Assembly: GCF_963678635.1 (NCBI RefSeq)
Contig: NC_087069.1
Span: forward strand, 22,540,360 to 22,604,359
Length of the DNA: 64,000 nucleotides
Origin: Symsagittifera roscoffensis
Taxonomy: Eukaryota; Xenacoelomorpha; Acoela; Convolutidae
Direction of reading: 5' to 3'
Shown: one piece after another, positions 9,492 to 19,154 of the stretch
Numbering within the stretch: the first letter of the stretch is position 1
Layout of the letters: each line of letters begins with the position of its first letter
Notes under the pieces: generated by a model
Databases searched by the model: none
What the model saw: the letters and a program-made list of their open reading frames with translations, nothing else
Told to the model about the DNA's origin: nothing
Translations under genes and position numbers: made by a program

Positions 9492-10613
9492 TCATTGCTC
9501 AACTTCCTTCGTGGCTAGTTCCTGTTGGACCTTCTGTAACGCTGCCCTCGCTGCTAAGCCATAATTCACCTTGAGCGGGCCAGCCGATTCTGCACCCAGA
9601 CTCGAGGCTACCACCTCATTGGGCAAGGTCTTCACCTTCTTAGTCGTAAAGGTGCTTGGTGTCGTTTCTAATCTCCGAGACTCAGCCTCGTTCATCAGAC
9701 GTGCTCGACAGGCTTTAACGCCTGAAAGCGCCTCTTCATGACGGGGATGTTTCGCATCCGCCACTGCATCCAAAAATTGAGTGCAATCCGCCTTGAAATG
9801 TCCCTCTAAATTACAGAAGAAGCACTTCGGTACGTACTTCATTATGAGTCCTCTGACGTACTCTTCGTGGTCCTCGTCGGTCGGCTCAACGTCATCGAGA
9901 AAGTAGCCTATCACTTTCATGTTCTGTTTATAAGCAGAACAGGCGGAAACATGGTGGTCCATCGAGCCACAATTCGCGCATGACCTCCTCTTATCCGTGT
10001 CGCCACGAGGTCTGTACCAACTGGAGTTCGCGCCAGTGTTTGTTCCGCTGTGGTTGCCATAATTGCTGTAACAGTTTTGCGCCCTCGGCTTTATGAGCAA
10101 GTACTCACGCGACTTCATGCGCAAATTATCGGGCGCGGGTACCTGGTCAAGCGACAGGGTGAAGTGTGTGGCCAGCATGGTTTTCAGCTCGTCACTCTTT
10201 ACTCCATCAATGAACTTCGAGGCAATCGCTAAGTTCCGCTCCGATACTCTCTCATCGGGATTGCTTCTCCTTCTGAGTAAATCAAGGTCGTCCAAAAACT
10301 TGTCCATGTATTCGCCATCTCTTTGACGCATCTTCTCGAACTTCACCATAGCCTGACGCCCTTGTACTCCAGAGACGAAACGGTTCAGCAGGATGTCGAA
10401 TATCTTGCGAGCGCTGTCTCGTTCATTGGCCCTCTTCGCCATCACACAATTTGGGACGGTACCCTCCAGGTTGCTTGTCAGTGCGCTGCATTCCTGTTTC
10501 TTTGAGAGATTCTCTTCTTCAAAGTGCAACTTCATCACCTCTATCCAAGTATCAAGGCAACCGTCTGACTCGTCTTTGTATGATTTCGGATTTTTGAGTG
10601 TCCTTCTTGACAT
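9492..10613 (-). CDS. gag: Gag polyprotein ORF with two CCHC zinc knuckles (373 aa)
   Basis: Gag forms the particle and packages RNA. Residues about 18-150 have the helical, charged pattern of Ty3/Gypsy Gag capsid domains (FDILLNRFVSGVQG, then MRQRDGEYMDKFLDDLDLLR). Two nucleocapsid knuckles follow: C212-x2-C215-x4-H220-x4-C225 and C264-x2-C267-x4-H272-x4-C277, both perfect CX2CX4HX4C. The tail is basic and Ala/Glu-rich. ATG 10613 is the first Met, but a different frame upstream (10758-10552) reads like the natural N-terminal extension, so the start may be an artefact of a frameshift near 10620. This is the longest intact ORF in the window. It ends at TGA 9492-9494, followed in frame by the linker. 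Confidence 0.88.
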   Translation of the reverse strand: MSRRTLKNPKSYKDESDGCLDTWIEVMKLHFEEENLSKKQECSALTSNLEGTVPNCVMAKRANERDSARKIFDILLNRFVSGVQGRQAMVKFEKMRQRDGEYMDKFLDDLDLLRRRSNPDERVSERNLAIASKFIDGVKSDELKTMLATHFTLSLDQVPAPDNLRMKSREYLLIKPRAQNCYSNYGNHSGTNTGANSSWYRPRGDTDKRRSCANCGSMDHHVSACSAYKQNMKVIGYFLDDVEPTDEDHEEYVRGLIMKYVPKCFFCNLEGHFKADCTQFLDAVADAKHPRHEEALSGVKACRARLMNEAESRRLETTPSTFTTKKVKTLPNEVVASSLGAESAGPLKVNYGLAARAALQKVQQELATKEVEQ

Positions 10614-10758
10614 GTCTCCTCTCTCGGTTGACTTCGAGAGAGGTGATGAATGTTTCGAGCGATCTATTCAGAGGCTCAAACATCGAAGCGTACATCGTTG
10701 TGTCCTGTGAGACCGTAGTCAGATCTGGCACTGATCTGACTTGTGGCACAGTGGGCAA
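10552..10758 (-). pseudogene. N-terminal Gag extension, frame-shifted piece
   Basis: An open frame that overlaps the Gag start in another phase, containing FEPLNRSLETFITSLEVNRE. The same frame is open further upstream to about 10890 and includes a short basic Gly-Arg-Pro stretch (SKQRGRPRAY) resembling an AT-hook core. The nominal TTG start is only where a codon allowed it. A one-base shift near 10620 would join it to Gag. It is probably the former N-terminus of the same protein. Confidence 0.45.
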
Positions 10759-10760
10759 TC

Positions 10761-11135
10761 TTATCTCCGGGATGGCACCCGCATTTGGCGGGGCCGGGTT
10801 TGTCCAACCTGGCCACGATGCGTATGCCCTGGGCCGCCCCCTTTGCTTAGATTCGTAGTTCGATTTCGAACTTTGCTGCGCCCCGGCTTAGTTGCGTGCT
10901 CCATCTCCATCGTTTGCCTGGCGTGAACGCTCCCTTGGGCGGAACGCTCCTCCCGATTGCTAACGTTTAGGATTTCGTCAAGCTTTCGCATCATCAGGTC
11001 AGATTTGGCATCCAACCTTGTATCCAGGCTAGTCATCGTGTGAGCATAGGTATTGTCGTGATCGCTCAATAATCGCTCGATCTCTCTTGTCATCCTAAAT
11101 TCTCTTTCTTCTGACTCCTTGTTCGCCTGAGCCAA
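10761..11135 (-). pseudogene. Coiled-coil-like N-terminal region of the Gag-like ORF (124 aa)
   Basis: Highly charged with heptad-like spacing (REFRMTREIERLLSDHDNTY, then a segment ending MMRKLDEIL), typical of a coiled coil. Just upstream, in a different frame at about 11254-11160, a second coil-like stretch reads MTGLEELRRDMTKRIDQVEE and appears to be the direct continuation, separated by a frameshift near 11150. The true frame leaves this ORF near 10890, so its last 40 residues are likely out of phase. Confidence 0.5.
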
Positions 11136-11274
11136 GCTCTCCGCCAGGCATTGATCAGTTCATCTCGCAATTTCTCTTGACCCTGGTGAGCTCTCTCCTC
11201 GACTTGATCTATTCTCTTAGTCATGTCCCGTCGCAGTTCTTCCAGGCCTGTCATTACGCCAGCAAACATGTCGC

Positions 11275-11649
11275 TTATATCAACCGCCGCCCCAACGACG
11301 GGGTTAGGCCCAGAGAGGATGATATCAACTGCGGTTGCAGCCTGGAACTTGATGCGCCGCCCTTTTGCTTGCCCATCGAAATCATCAACCTGTCGAACTT
11401 TGAGGACGCTCCCATCCTTATCCCATCAGACATGGGCCTGGTCGGCAAGGCGGACAGAGCCTTCCTGCTCATGTCGTTTCTTGGGCACGGCGTGAAATCC
11501 ACAACCGGATAGGTTACCTCCGGATGGTCATAACTGGAAGATAGACCTTCAGTTCGTAGTGAAGCCATGCGCTCATCGTACAAAGACTTCCAGCTATTAT
11601 TGGCTTTCGAACCCGTTTGTTCTTCACTCGGACTTATGCTCGACATCAT
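11275..11649 (-). pseudogene. N-terminal region, piece b (124 aa)
   Basis: Same reading frame as 11695-12117, continued across an in-frame TAG (11695-11697). It is Ser-rich and probably disordered. The coherent coding appears to leave this frame in the middle: another phase, from about 11520 down to 11160, reads as charged protein (VPKKRHEQEGSVRLADQAHV, then a TGA at 11426-11428 and onward). At least one indel therefore lies in this interval. No domain is recognised. Confidence 0.45.
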
Positions 11650-11694
11650 TGCATTTTTGCTCTGCTTAACCAGAGATGATTGTTCTTTTCTCCA

Positions 11695-12117
11695 CTAGTG
11701 AGTCTTAGTCTCCGATTTGGACATTCCCCTGAACAACACTTCTTCTCGCGACTCGACCTCGGAACGCTCCGAGGCCTCCTCCGTCCTTTCGATTTCCTCT
11801 CGTTCTAGGTCCTCACCTGGCTCAAAGTTGGGCCGGATGAGCGTTTGAGCCCCTTCGTCGAAGGCGTCCACAAGCGCCTCGCTCGCGGGTCTGACCTCGG
11901 CATTTCGCCCTTGACTGCCATCGAAGTTCTTCTGGCTCCTTAGTCTCATTCCGTTCACTGAAAGATCAGCTTGACATTTAGTCGATTCGTTGTCAGCAAA
12001 AACGTCGGAAGCGCTGCTAAACGAAGATTGGCTACGCCTAGTTTTAAAGTTTCGCGTGCTTCCCTTGCTCAGCCTGGGAATCTTAGTAGTCGGTCCTAAC
12101 GAGTCTCTACGCTGCAT
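11695..12117 (-). pseudogene. N-terminal region, piece a: charged 140-aa ORF
   Basis: Begins at ATG 12117 with a basic Ser/Arg-rich stretch (RNFKTRRSQSSFSS) and ends in an acidic Glu/Arg-rich segment (DLEREEIERTEEASERSEVE). It is the first Met-led frame after the AT-rich flank and so the best candidate for the 5' end of the element's coding region. It stops at TAG 11695-11697, with coding continuing in frame. Composition suggests an unstructured region; no family is recognised. Confidence 0.5.
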
Positions 12118-12600
12118 ATTTTGTACTAAACAATTTTATTCGCGCAAATTAATGGCAATGCACACGTACCGCAAATAAGTTCAATTTAATTTACTTAACG
12201 CTACCTACTCGACTTCTGCAATCTCATGACTGCTCCCTAAATCTCTTGGTGATGGTACTAGTGACTCAGCTAAGGTCACACACGGGGCTTGCTTAAGATT
12301 AAGATAAGGATAACTCCACCCAGTTGCCTGGTATAATAGTATCACCAAACTTTCATAAGATATAGTCAATACACAAAACACAACCGATAATCAGATAATA
12401 ATATCCTAGAGATGACAGCGACCTTTCGTCAGTATCAATTTTACCGCTGCACTCGTAACAAACCACTGCCTTGTTAAAATCAAACAATCTTTTGTAAAAA
12501 AGCAGTGATAATTCAGGAATAATTAAATAAAACTTAGTCTTAAAGAAAAAGACTTCCCTCGATCGGAACACTACAAAAAGAACGAAGCCCAAGACACAGT
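12118..12600. other. AT-rich flank, no gene seen
   Basis: Stops occur in all frames beyond about 80 codons. I looked for an LTR end or a tRNA-complementary primer site upstream of the 12117 start and found none that is convincing. It could be the element leader or host DNA. Confidence 0.5.
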
Positions 12601-12893
12601 CTTCTCAAGCGAGTGTGTATTTGCCTATTACACCCACCGAGGTCTTTTTTTAGGTGTCCTGCGATTGCCCGAGCTGTCCTACTAAGTAGCTCAAGGCAAC
12701 CTCTGATCGAAAATCTCTAAAGTCTATGAAAAAGCTCCCCCACACACGGGACGCCCCAAGTGCACGAGAGCAGGGAACAACTTTTCTTCTCAAGTGAGTG
12801 TGTATTTGCCTAATAAACTCACCGAGGTCTTCTTTTATGTATTCCCGGATTGCCCGAGCTTTCCTATTAAGTAGCTCAAGGCAACCACTCAAC
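12601..12893. repeat. Diverged direct duplication, 185-bp offset
   Basis: The stretch starting CTTCTCAAGCGAGTGTGTAT (12601) recurs as CTTCTCAAGTGAGTGTGTAT at 12786. Both copies contain CACCGAGGTCTT and, further on, TTGCCCGAGCT and AAGTAGCTCAAGGCAACC in the same order. Each spans about 108 bases, with a unique spacer of about 75 bases. The many differences mark it as old. Confidence 0.75.
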
Positions 12894-13098
12894 CAAAATA
12901 ACAATCAAAAAATTTTTTGGTTCGGGTACTTCCATCAGAGCCGATCTAGAATCTAAAGTTGATCACGAATCTCGAATTTAAATGGGCTCCTGTGATCCTA
13001 ATATGCACGCCCGTTGGTAGTTGACCTTTTATTCCGATTCTAAATGGATATTCTAGTTGCTCAAATTGCCCCAGAAGGTACCCCTAACTTTTCAATAA

Positions 13099-13450
13099 GG
13101 AGGGTTGTTAAGAGGCTTAAGTCACTCCGCAGGGTTACTTCGGAGGGTTATCAAGACACTTAGCTTGCCTCGGAGGGTTACTTCGGAGGGTACGTTAATC
13201 ACCCAAGTTACTTCGGAGGGTCCCCTTATACTCACTAAAGAGGGTCAATAAGAGGCTTAATACGCTCCGGAGGGTTACTTCGGAGGGTTCCTTCAAAACT
13301 TCAAATTTTTCGAATCTCACTTATAAGGGTCTCCAAGTAGTCTCAGAAGGTACCAAAACAAGCTAAATTTTCTGAGGGTCTCGTGGAAACTTTCCACTAA
13401 GGAGGGTTGCTAAGGAGCTTAGCTGACTCCGAAGGGTTACTTCGGAGGGT
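13099..13450 (+). repeat. Cluster of GTTACTTCGGAGGGT short repeats
   Basis: GTTACTTCGGAGGGT occurs at about 13134, 13178, 13207, 13274 and 13436, interspersed with related forms such as AAGGAGGGTTG followed by a TTAA-containing stretch and GCTTA (from 13097 and 13399). Spacing is irregular (29 to about 160 bases), so this is an interspersed motif cluster rather than a simple tandem repeat. No ORF runs through it. Confidence 0.75.
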
Positions 13451-16001
13451 TCCCCAAAAATCAAGAAAAAGGGTTGTTCTACCGCGGTAAAGCCTCCAAA
13501 TGCGCGGTAACTTACTCAAAACAAGGTTGGCTGACACGGTCAACCTTCCCAGTAGGATAAAAAGGTGATCTTAAAAAATTTGGACCCTCCGAACTAACAA
13601 ATTCTAAAAAAAAATTCTTTTTCGAGATTATCAACCCAAAAACGGTTGCAGTCCGGAAAACTGATCAAAAATGTCGACTTATGGTACCAAAAATATCCCG
13701 ATCCATAGGCTTGTCTTTGAGAAATCGCCAAAAACGCGTTCGTCAAAAAGGCCTTTTTTCACCACCTATTTAGGTTCTGAAAGACTTTTTCTGCAATTCC
13801 TTTTGAGAGTGCCCAAAAACAATCGAAACGAGCGTAGTAGCCCCGTACGGCACTGGAACAATGCAAAAAACGGGACCAAAATTGGTTTGGAAACAAAAAT
13901 TTGGCCAATAACTATCAAATTTGGACCCTCCGATTCCTTCCTTTTCCAATCTTTAAGTCGTTAGCTCTATCCAGGGAACTAATCGGAGGGTTGCTCAAAA
14001 AATTCTCTAGTAACCGAGCACATTATGCTAGCACGCACTTAACGCAAAAGTTTTTATTGCTCTAACTCTAAAAACTCAAAAAGCTCGATCCCCAAAACAA
14101 ATTGACAAAATTCGGAAAATTATCAAAATTTTGACCGAAAAATTTTGTTTTCGCTAACTTCTACTAAGTCTTTTTCCGTGGGATTTCTTTAGTTAGAGGG
14201 ACCCAACTACGTAGTAACTCCCTGTATAAAAGCTTTTTGCTGTTTAGAAAAGCTCGGATATCCAAAATCTTGGGGGTCAACAGTTAGGTCGAAAATCGGT
14301 AATTTTCAACAAAATTGGGTTGTTTTTCGGTTCTAAAAAGGAGATAAGTAATATATAGTAAGGACAATAATCTAGTAGTAGTCGTTAATGAATATTTCTA
14401 TACCCTCCTTTGCACCAGAATACCCGATTTTAGACCCTTAACTCGGAAATTCGTGATCGATGGAGGGTACAATCGGACCGCGCCAATCGTGCCCCCCACA
14501 TCTTAAGTTTTGATGAAATAGTACCCGAACGATACTAAAATTGTTTCAACGATACCAAACAGTCGTTTTGGATGTTGTCCCGGATGCCCCTGTTGAGTGT
14601 GGAACTCTACCCTCCGGTCACCGGCAAAATCACCATTAACGTGCTTAAATACTCAAATTACACTCAAGGGAGGGTACCCAACCCGTCACCAAAACACACT
14701 ATCTTTATATCAGAAATGATATAAATCAACCTGAAACAACAACCATTAGGAAGGTCAGATCACATCTCGTCCGGAAATAACATATAAACTGTCACTTTAT
14801 GTTTTTTATTGTTTTTGGTATTTTTTGGATTTTTTTATGTTTTCAAATAAATTTGTTTTTAACTTTTTCTTGGTTATACACTACTTTTGTTTGTTTTTAC
14901 GCTTTCTCTTTAATTGTTTTTGTTCCCGGGACCTTGGGACAAGCGGGCTCATGACTTCCCACCTAACCCTCCGGCCCCCGGAATTTTCGGTGTTAACTAA
15001 GTTAAAAAGTTAAATAATACTAGGCGAAGTGTACGTACCTCCCCCCTAGTACAACAAAGGTCACTAAGGCCTCTAACTCAGGCATACGCCCAGAGCGAAG
15101 GGTTCGTCGCTGAAACGTTTGCTGATCATGATGGTCTCATGCCTTTAACAGGCCCATCCAGGAGCGCCATAAAAACGTCTATGTAACATTCGCCCAAATA
15201 CTACACAGTGACGGAGCGTAGAAATAGTACCTATTAACGACTGGCAGGCGACAGTTACCTTAATTCTACTCGTTTTTCACCGTCTCAACCTTGCCAGTTG
15301 ATTTTCTGGTCTGTTTAGGACTAAGTAAAAAGTTACTAATTTTAGGCCATAAGTCAAACGACTTTTGATCAACTTCGTTTACATGCGAACACAACCACAT
15401 AGCTGGGTCTCGGATCCTCAGACTACATGATTGCTATTAAAAACACGGCTCGAATACCCTATTTTACTATGTTTTTGGTGACACTTCTATGTTAAATCCA
15501 TTGGAGATGGATTGACCCTTTCCTCTTCCTAGCTACTCATATTCTAAAATATCAAACAATACCAGTGTTAATTCAAAGTTTTATGGCATCAGAGTAGCTA
15601 AAAAGCAAGTTTTTATAGTCCATCACCATATGCTGTCTCTGGGGGGCCGAGCCTAAGCTTCCGTGATTTTCCTGTATTAACGTCGTTATTACTCCCAATT
15701 CGTGGCACGGGAGAGTACTGCTCTCCACTACTTCCCCACTGAAACCTCTCTTCTCGCTAAATCCTTTCGCTACGTGTCTTATCGTGCGTGATCGTCAGGA
15801 TAAGAGGCTTCGTTTTTATATCGTTATCGCCCGACTGTTTTTCACTATTTTTGCTGTTGTTCTCATTTTACCACTATTTCTAGTCAAAATGGCCGTTTTT
15901 TGTATTTCTGAGAAAAATCCGTTCGTTAATCGAAATTTTGAAAATTTAAAATTCTCGAATATTCCGACCCTCCTTTGCAGTATTTTTCAACCATTAAGGC
16001 C
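13451..16001. other. AT-rich non-coding stretch with dispersed ACCCTCC motifs
   Basis: No gene is supported. ACCCTCC or its complement recurs at 13584, 13924, 13984, 14402, 14462, 14609, 14669, 14966 and 15967. A 17-mer, AAATTTGGACCCTCCGA, is present twice (13576-13592 and 13917-13933). T-rich tracts occupy 14795-14920. I see no RNA gene here. Confidence 0.6.
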
Positions 16002-16201
16002 NNNNNNNNNNNNNNNNNNNNNNNNNNNNNNNNNNNNNNNNNNNNNNNNNNNNNNNNNNNNNNNNNNNNNNNNNNNNNNNNNNNNNNNNNNNNNNNNNNN
16101 NNNNNNNNNNNNNNNNNNNNNNNNNNNNNNNNNNNNNNNNNNNNNNNNNNNNNNNNNNNNNNNNNNNNNNNNNNNNNNNNNNNNNNNNNNNNNNNNNNNN
16201 N
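16002..16201. other. Assembly gap, exactly 200 N
   Basis: A run of 200 undetermined bases. The round number suggests a scaffolding spacer of unknown true length. Order and orientation of the satellite relative to the retroelement block therefore rest on the scaffold join, not on contiguous sequence. Confidence 0.98.
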
Positions 16202-17290
16202 GTGTAGAAACTTTTTTATAGATATTTTGTCAAGTGCTTAACAATAACGTATGATGCGTTTGAATTCAATCAAAAGTATGACTATTTATCCAAAACAGTT
16301 TAGCTTTTTCGAGAAGTAACCCGTTTTTTTTCATTACAGAGTTTTAAGTACATCAATTACGAGATGCGTAATGTCTGAGTGTGAATTGTTTCATCAATGA
16401 GATAAAAACATTCTAGACTACTTTTTTTCTGAATGTGCTTTTTTAATGTATGCTTCATCTCAATTATTTTTTGATCAAAATGTAACCTTGTACAAGCTAA
16501 GCGAAGGCACTTTGAGACGCTCCTATAAAGCTAACAGTTTAAGATTAGCCCAAACTTCATCTTAATGCTTACCTCTTTGTTTGAAAAAGTTCAGAGTTTT
16601 GCATAAAATATTTTGCATGGACTTCCTTGCAGCTGACCTTACAGCTCTACTTTTGTCTACCTGTGGTTAAGTTTGCATATTTGAGTTGTAATTTTGATGA
16701 CTTTTCCTAGGTTGTAGATCCCAGTCTTACAGGTTCTACAAAACCCGAGTTTTTTAACCCCTCCATTATATCTTGTAATCAAATAATTGAATGTTGGAGC
16801 TTTATAGAAAATTGATAACAAACAACAAGTAATTGGCTTAACGAATTATCTGGAATTGAAAACGTTTTTGACAATTTCAATCAAAAATTGCTGTTCAGAT
16901 AAAATACTAGCTTGTTTAGATATTACAAACAAAACCACATGCTCAGTACATGTATTAAGACACGCTCAGTTGAAGTTTTTTTAATTCCGAATTATTCAGT
17001 ACTTCGAGAGTTTCATTTTGAAATGGGAAACTTGAAACTAAATTAACGACTTTGAAATGTGAAACTTAAAACTAAATAAACGACTTGTTTAATAAAACGA
17101 CTTGTTTGTGTAATATAACTCTGATCCAGCCATTTTCAATTGAGTCTTCACCAATAGTAAAATTGTCCAACTAATTCACGTTAATCAAGCTATGTCAACC
17201 AACATTGTTTCAGCATTCACAAAAAAAATGGAGAAATTTGAGTATGTTTTGCGGAAAATTTAGACCTATTTCAAAACTGCGCGCAAGTTT
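16202..17290. other. AT-rich unique flank of the satellite, no gene seen
   Basis: No ORF with protein-like content and no RNA gene is recognised. A few phrases (for example AACTTGAAACTAAAT and its variant near 17030-17075) are locally repeated. Satellite wording becomes recognisable only from about 17290-17345. Confidence 0.5.
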
Positions 17291-18480
17291 TCAAGTTTTT
17301 TCAAGTTATTTTCTAACACTAAACTAGTTTAGTCTTCATAATTGAGGGTCAAAAGTCATTACTTTTCGGATAACATGAAGTAGCTTTTCCGGGATGACTT
17401 AAATACTCTGATAAAGATTAACATTTTTTAGATGAATTAGTGATTTTAAACACTTTCTGTCTTTGTAGTCATGTCTCAACATTCACAAATTCTCGAGATA
17501 GCATGGCGATATAGCTTGATCTGGTTGAATCATGAACTCTAATGTGACGATTAGGACATTTTAAATGTATTTGGTTCTAAACAACTTTTGTCCTCATAAA
17601 CAAATCCCAAAACTAAATACTTTCCAGATAACAAGAAGATAGAGCTTGTTCAGGATGACTCATACACCATATGACAAATTTTAATTTTTTGATGTGAATT
17701 ATTGATTTTATTTATTTTTGTCTTCATAATTGGTTCTGAAAATTCAAAAATTTTCGAGACTTAGCATGATGATGTAGCTTTTTCTGGATGACTCATACAT
17801 CATATGTGGTAGAATAACTGTTTTTCAGTTGATTTTTGATTCTAAACAACTCTTGTCTTCATTATCAAGTCTCAAAAGCCGGTAGTTTCCGAGATAGCCT
17901 GATGATGTAGCTCTTTCTGGATCACTCGTACATCCTAAGATGAAGAATATAATTTTTTTCCAGTTGTGTTTTGATTCTTAAAAACTTTAAAATCAACTGA
18001 AAAAAATAACCTTCATCATAGGATGTATGAGACGTCCAGAAAAATAATCATGCTATCTGAAAATATCGATTTTTGAGACTTGATAATGAAGATTGTTTTC
18101 TAAACAATTTATGTCTTCACAATCAAATGAAAAAACTCAATAGCTTCCGAGATAGCATGATGATATAGCTTTTTCTGAATGGCTCACACATCCTATCATG
18201 AAGATTTTTTTTTCGGTCGATTATTGATTCTAAACAACTTTTGACTTCAATTCAAGTCTCAAAAATCAAAAGTTTCCGAGACAGCATGATGATGTACCTT
18301 TTCTGGATGACTCATACATCCTACCATGAAGATTAGTTTTTTCTTCGTTTTTGTTTTATTCTAAACAAATTAAATTTTCAAAATCAAGTCTCACATTTCA
18401 ATAGTTTTTGAGATAGCATAATGATGTAGCTTTTTCTGAACGAGTCACACATTCCATGATTTCAAATTGCTTTTTTTTAA
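17290..18480 (+). repeat. Degenerate left edge of the satellite
   Basis: Monomers here are the most diverged. The cassette at 17429-17780 (AGATGAATTAGTGATTTTAAAC ... GGTTCTGAAAATTCAAAA ... CGAGACTTAGCATG) matches the divergent cassette seen from 54 kb on. One monomer, about 17992-18095, lies in reverse orientation. Decay at an array edge is the usual pattern where exchange no longer homogenises. Confidence 0.75.
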
Positions 18481-19154
18481 TTGTAAACAACTATTTTCTT
18501 CAGAATCGAGACTCAAAAGTCAAAAGTTTCCGAGATAGCATGATGATGTTTCGTTTTCGGGATGAGTCACACACTCAATGATAAGCACTATTTTTTTCAA
18601 TTTGTTTTTTGTTTCTAAACAAGTCTCAAAGGTCGATAGTTTCTGAGATAGCATGATAAGGTTTTTTTTGGATGAATCAAACATACTATGATGACCATTA
18701 AATTTTTTAAAAGTTGTCTTATGATTATAAACATGTTTTGTGTTAATGATCAAGTCTCAACAGTCGAGAGTTTCAGAGATAAAAAAAATACTGAAGGTTT
18801 TTCTGCGTGGCTGATACATCCTATAAAGAAGTTAACTTTTTTTCAAGTGTTTTTTGATTCTAAACAATTTTTTTTGTCGCGATAATTATGTCTCAAATGT
18901 CGATAAACTTCGAGATAGCATGATGATGTAGTTTTCTCTGGATGACTCATGCACCCAATGATGAAAATTAAGTTTTTCTCTTGTCGTTTTTTCTCTTCAG
19001 ACACTTTTTTTTCAAGTTTTTTTTTATTCTAAATAACTTTTTTCTCGATAATTATGTCTCAAAAATCGATAAACTTCGATATAGCATGATGATGTAGTTT
19101 TCTCTGGATGACTCATGCACCCAATGATGAAAATTAAATTTTTTTTCTTGTCGT

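Larger units (their letters stand above)
4114..9857 (-). repeat. Complete unit of a 5,744-bp tandem duplication
   Basis: Positions 5745-9857 match 1-4113 at a constant offset of 5,744 with no indel. Homology ends at 4113/9857: copy 2 continues into the N-terminal half of Gag, while copy 1 switches to the sequence 4114-5744 found only once here. The simplest reading is a tandem duplication of the segment 4114-9857, with the new joint at 4113/4114 placing the end of the unrecognised module against the middle of Gag. Only about 23 substitutions separate the copies over 4.1 kb, so the event is much younger than the shared stop codons. Confidence 0.9.
1..12117 (-). mobile_element. Decayed, tandemly duplicated Ty3/Gypsy-like retroelement block
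   Basis: All recognisable coding lies on the minus strand in the order Gag-like, CCHC Gag, retropepsin, N-terminal reverse transcriptase, then an unrecognised coding module. Gag knuckles, DTGA protease motif and a Gypsy-type RT start are seen directly; assignment to Ty3/Gypsy follows from protease preceding RT and from the RT wording around SKSPWACGVVM and LDLGSAFWQVPLRKQDR. The RT palm YxDD box, RNase H and integrase are missing, no flanking LTR pair or primer-binding site is visible, and most modules are split by in-frame stops or frameshifts. The block is therefore a non-autonomous, decayed relic. Base composition is near 50% GC, clearly richer than the satellite to its right. Confidence 0.85.

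Noticed and set aside
4098-11697. Variant genetic code (TGA or TAA/TAG read as sense)
   Set aside because: All three stops interrupt frames, frameshifts are also frequent, and TGG, CAA, CAG and CGA are in normal use in the same frames. Decay explains the pattern without a new code.
12353-12904. Minus-strand ORFs of 79 and 84 aa
   Set aside because: The second lies across the 12.6-12.9 kb duplication without preserving frame between copies. Neither shows a motif.
12118-13000. Possible LTR or primer-binding site at the 5' side of the element
   Set aside because: No second copy of this stretch exists in the window, and no convincing tRNA 3'-end complement was found.
13671-13964. 97-aa plus-strand ORF in the AT-rich stretch
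   Set aside because: Low-complexity Lys/Ser/Phe content, no domain, no conserved context; length is within chance for the region.
14900-15800. tRNA, 5S rRNA or snRNA genes in the GC-richer islands
   Set aside because: I looked for cloverleaf arms and internal promoter boxes and saw none that fit.
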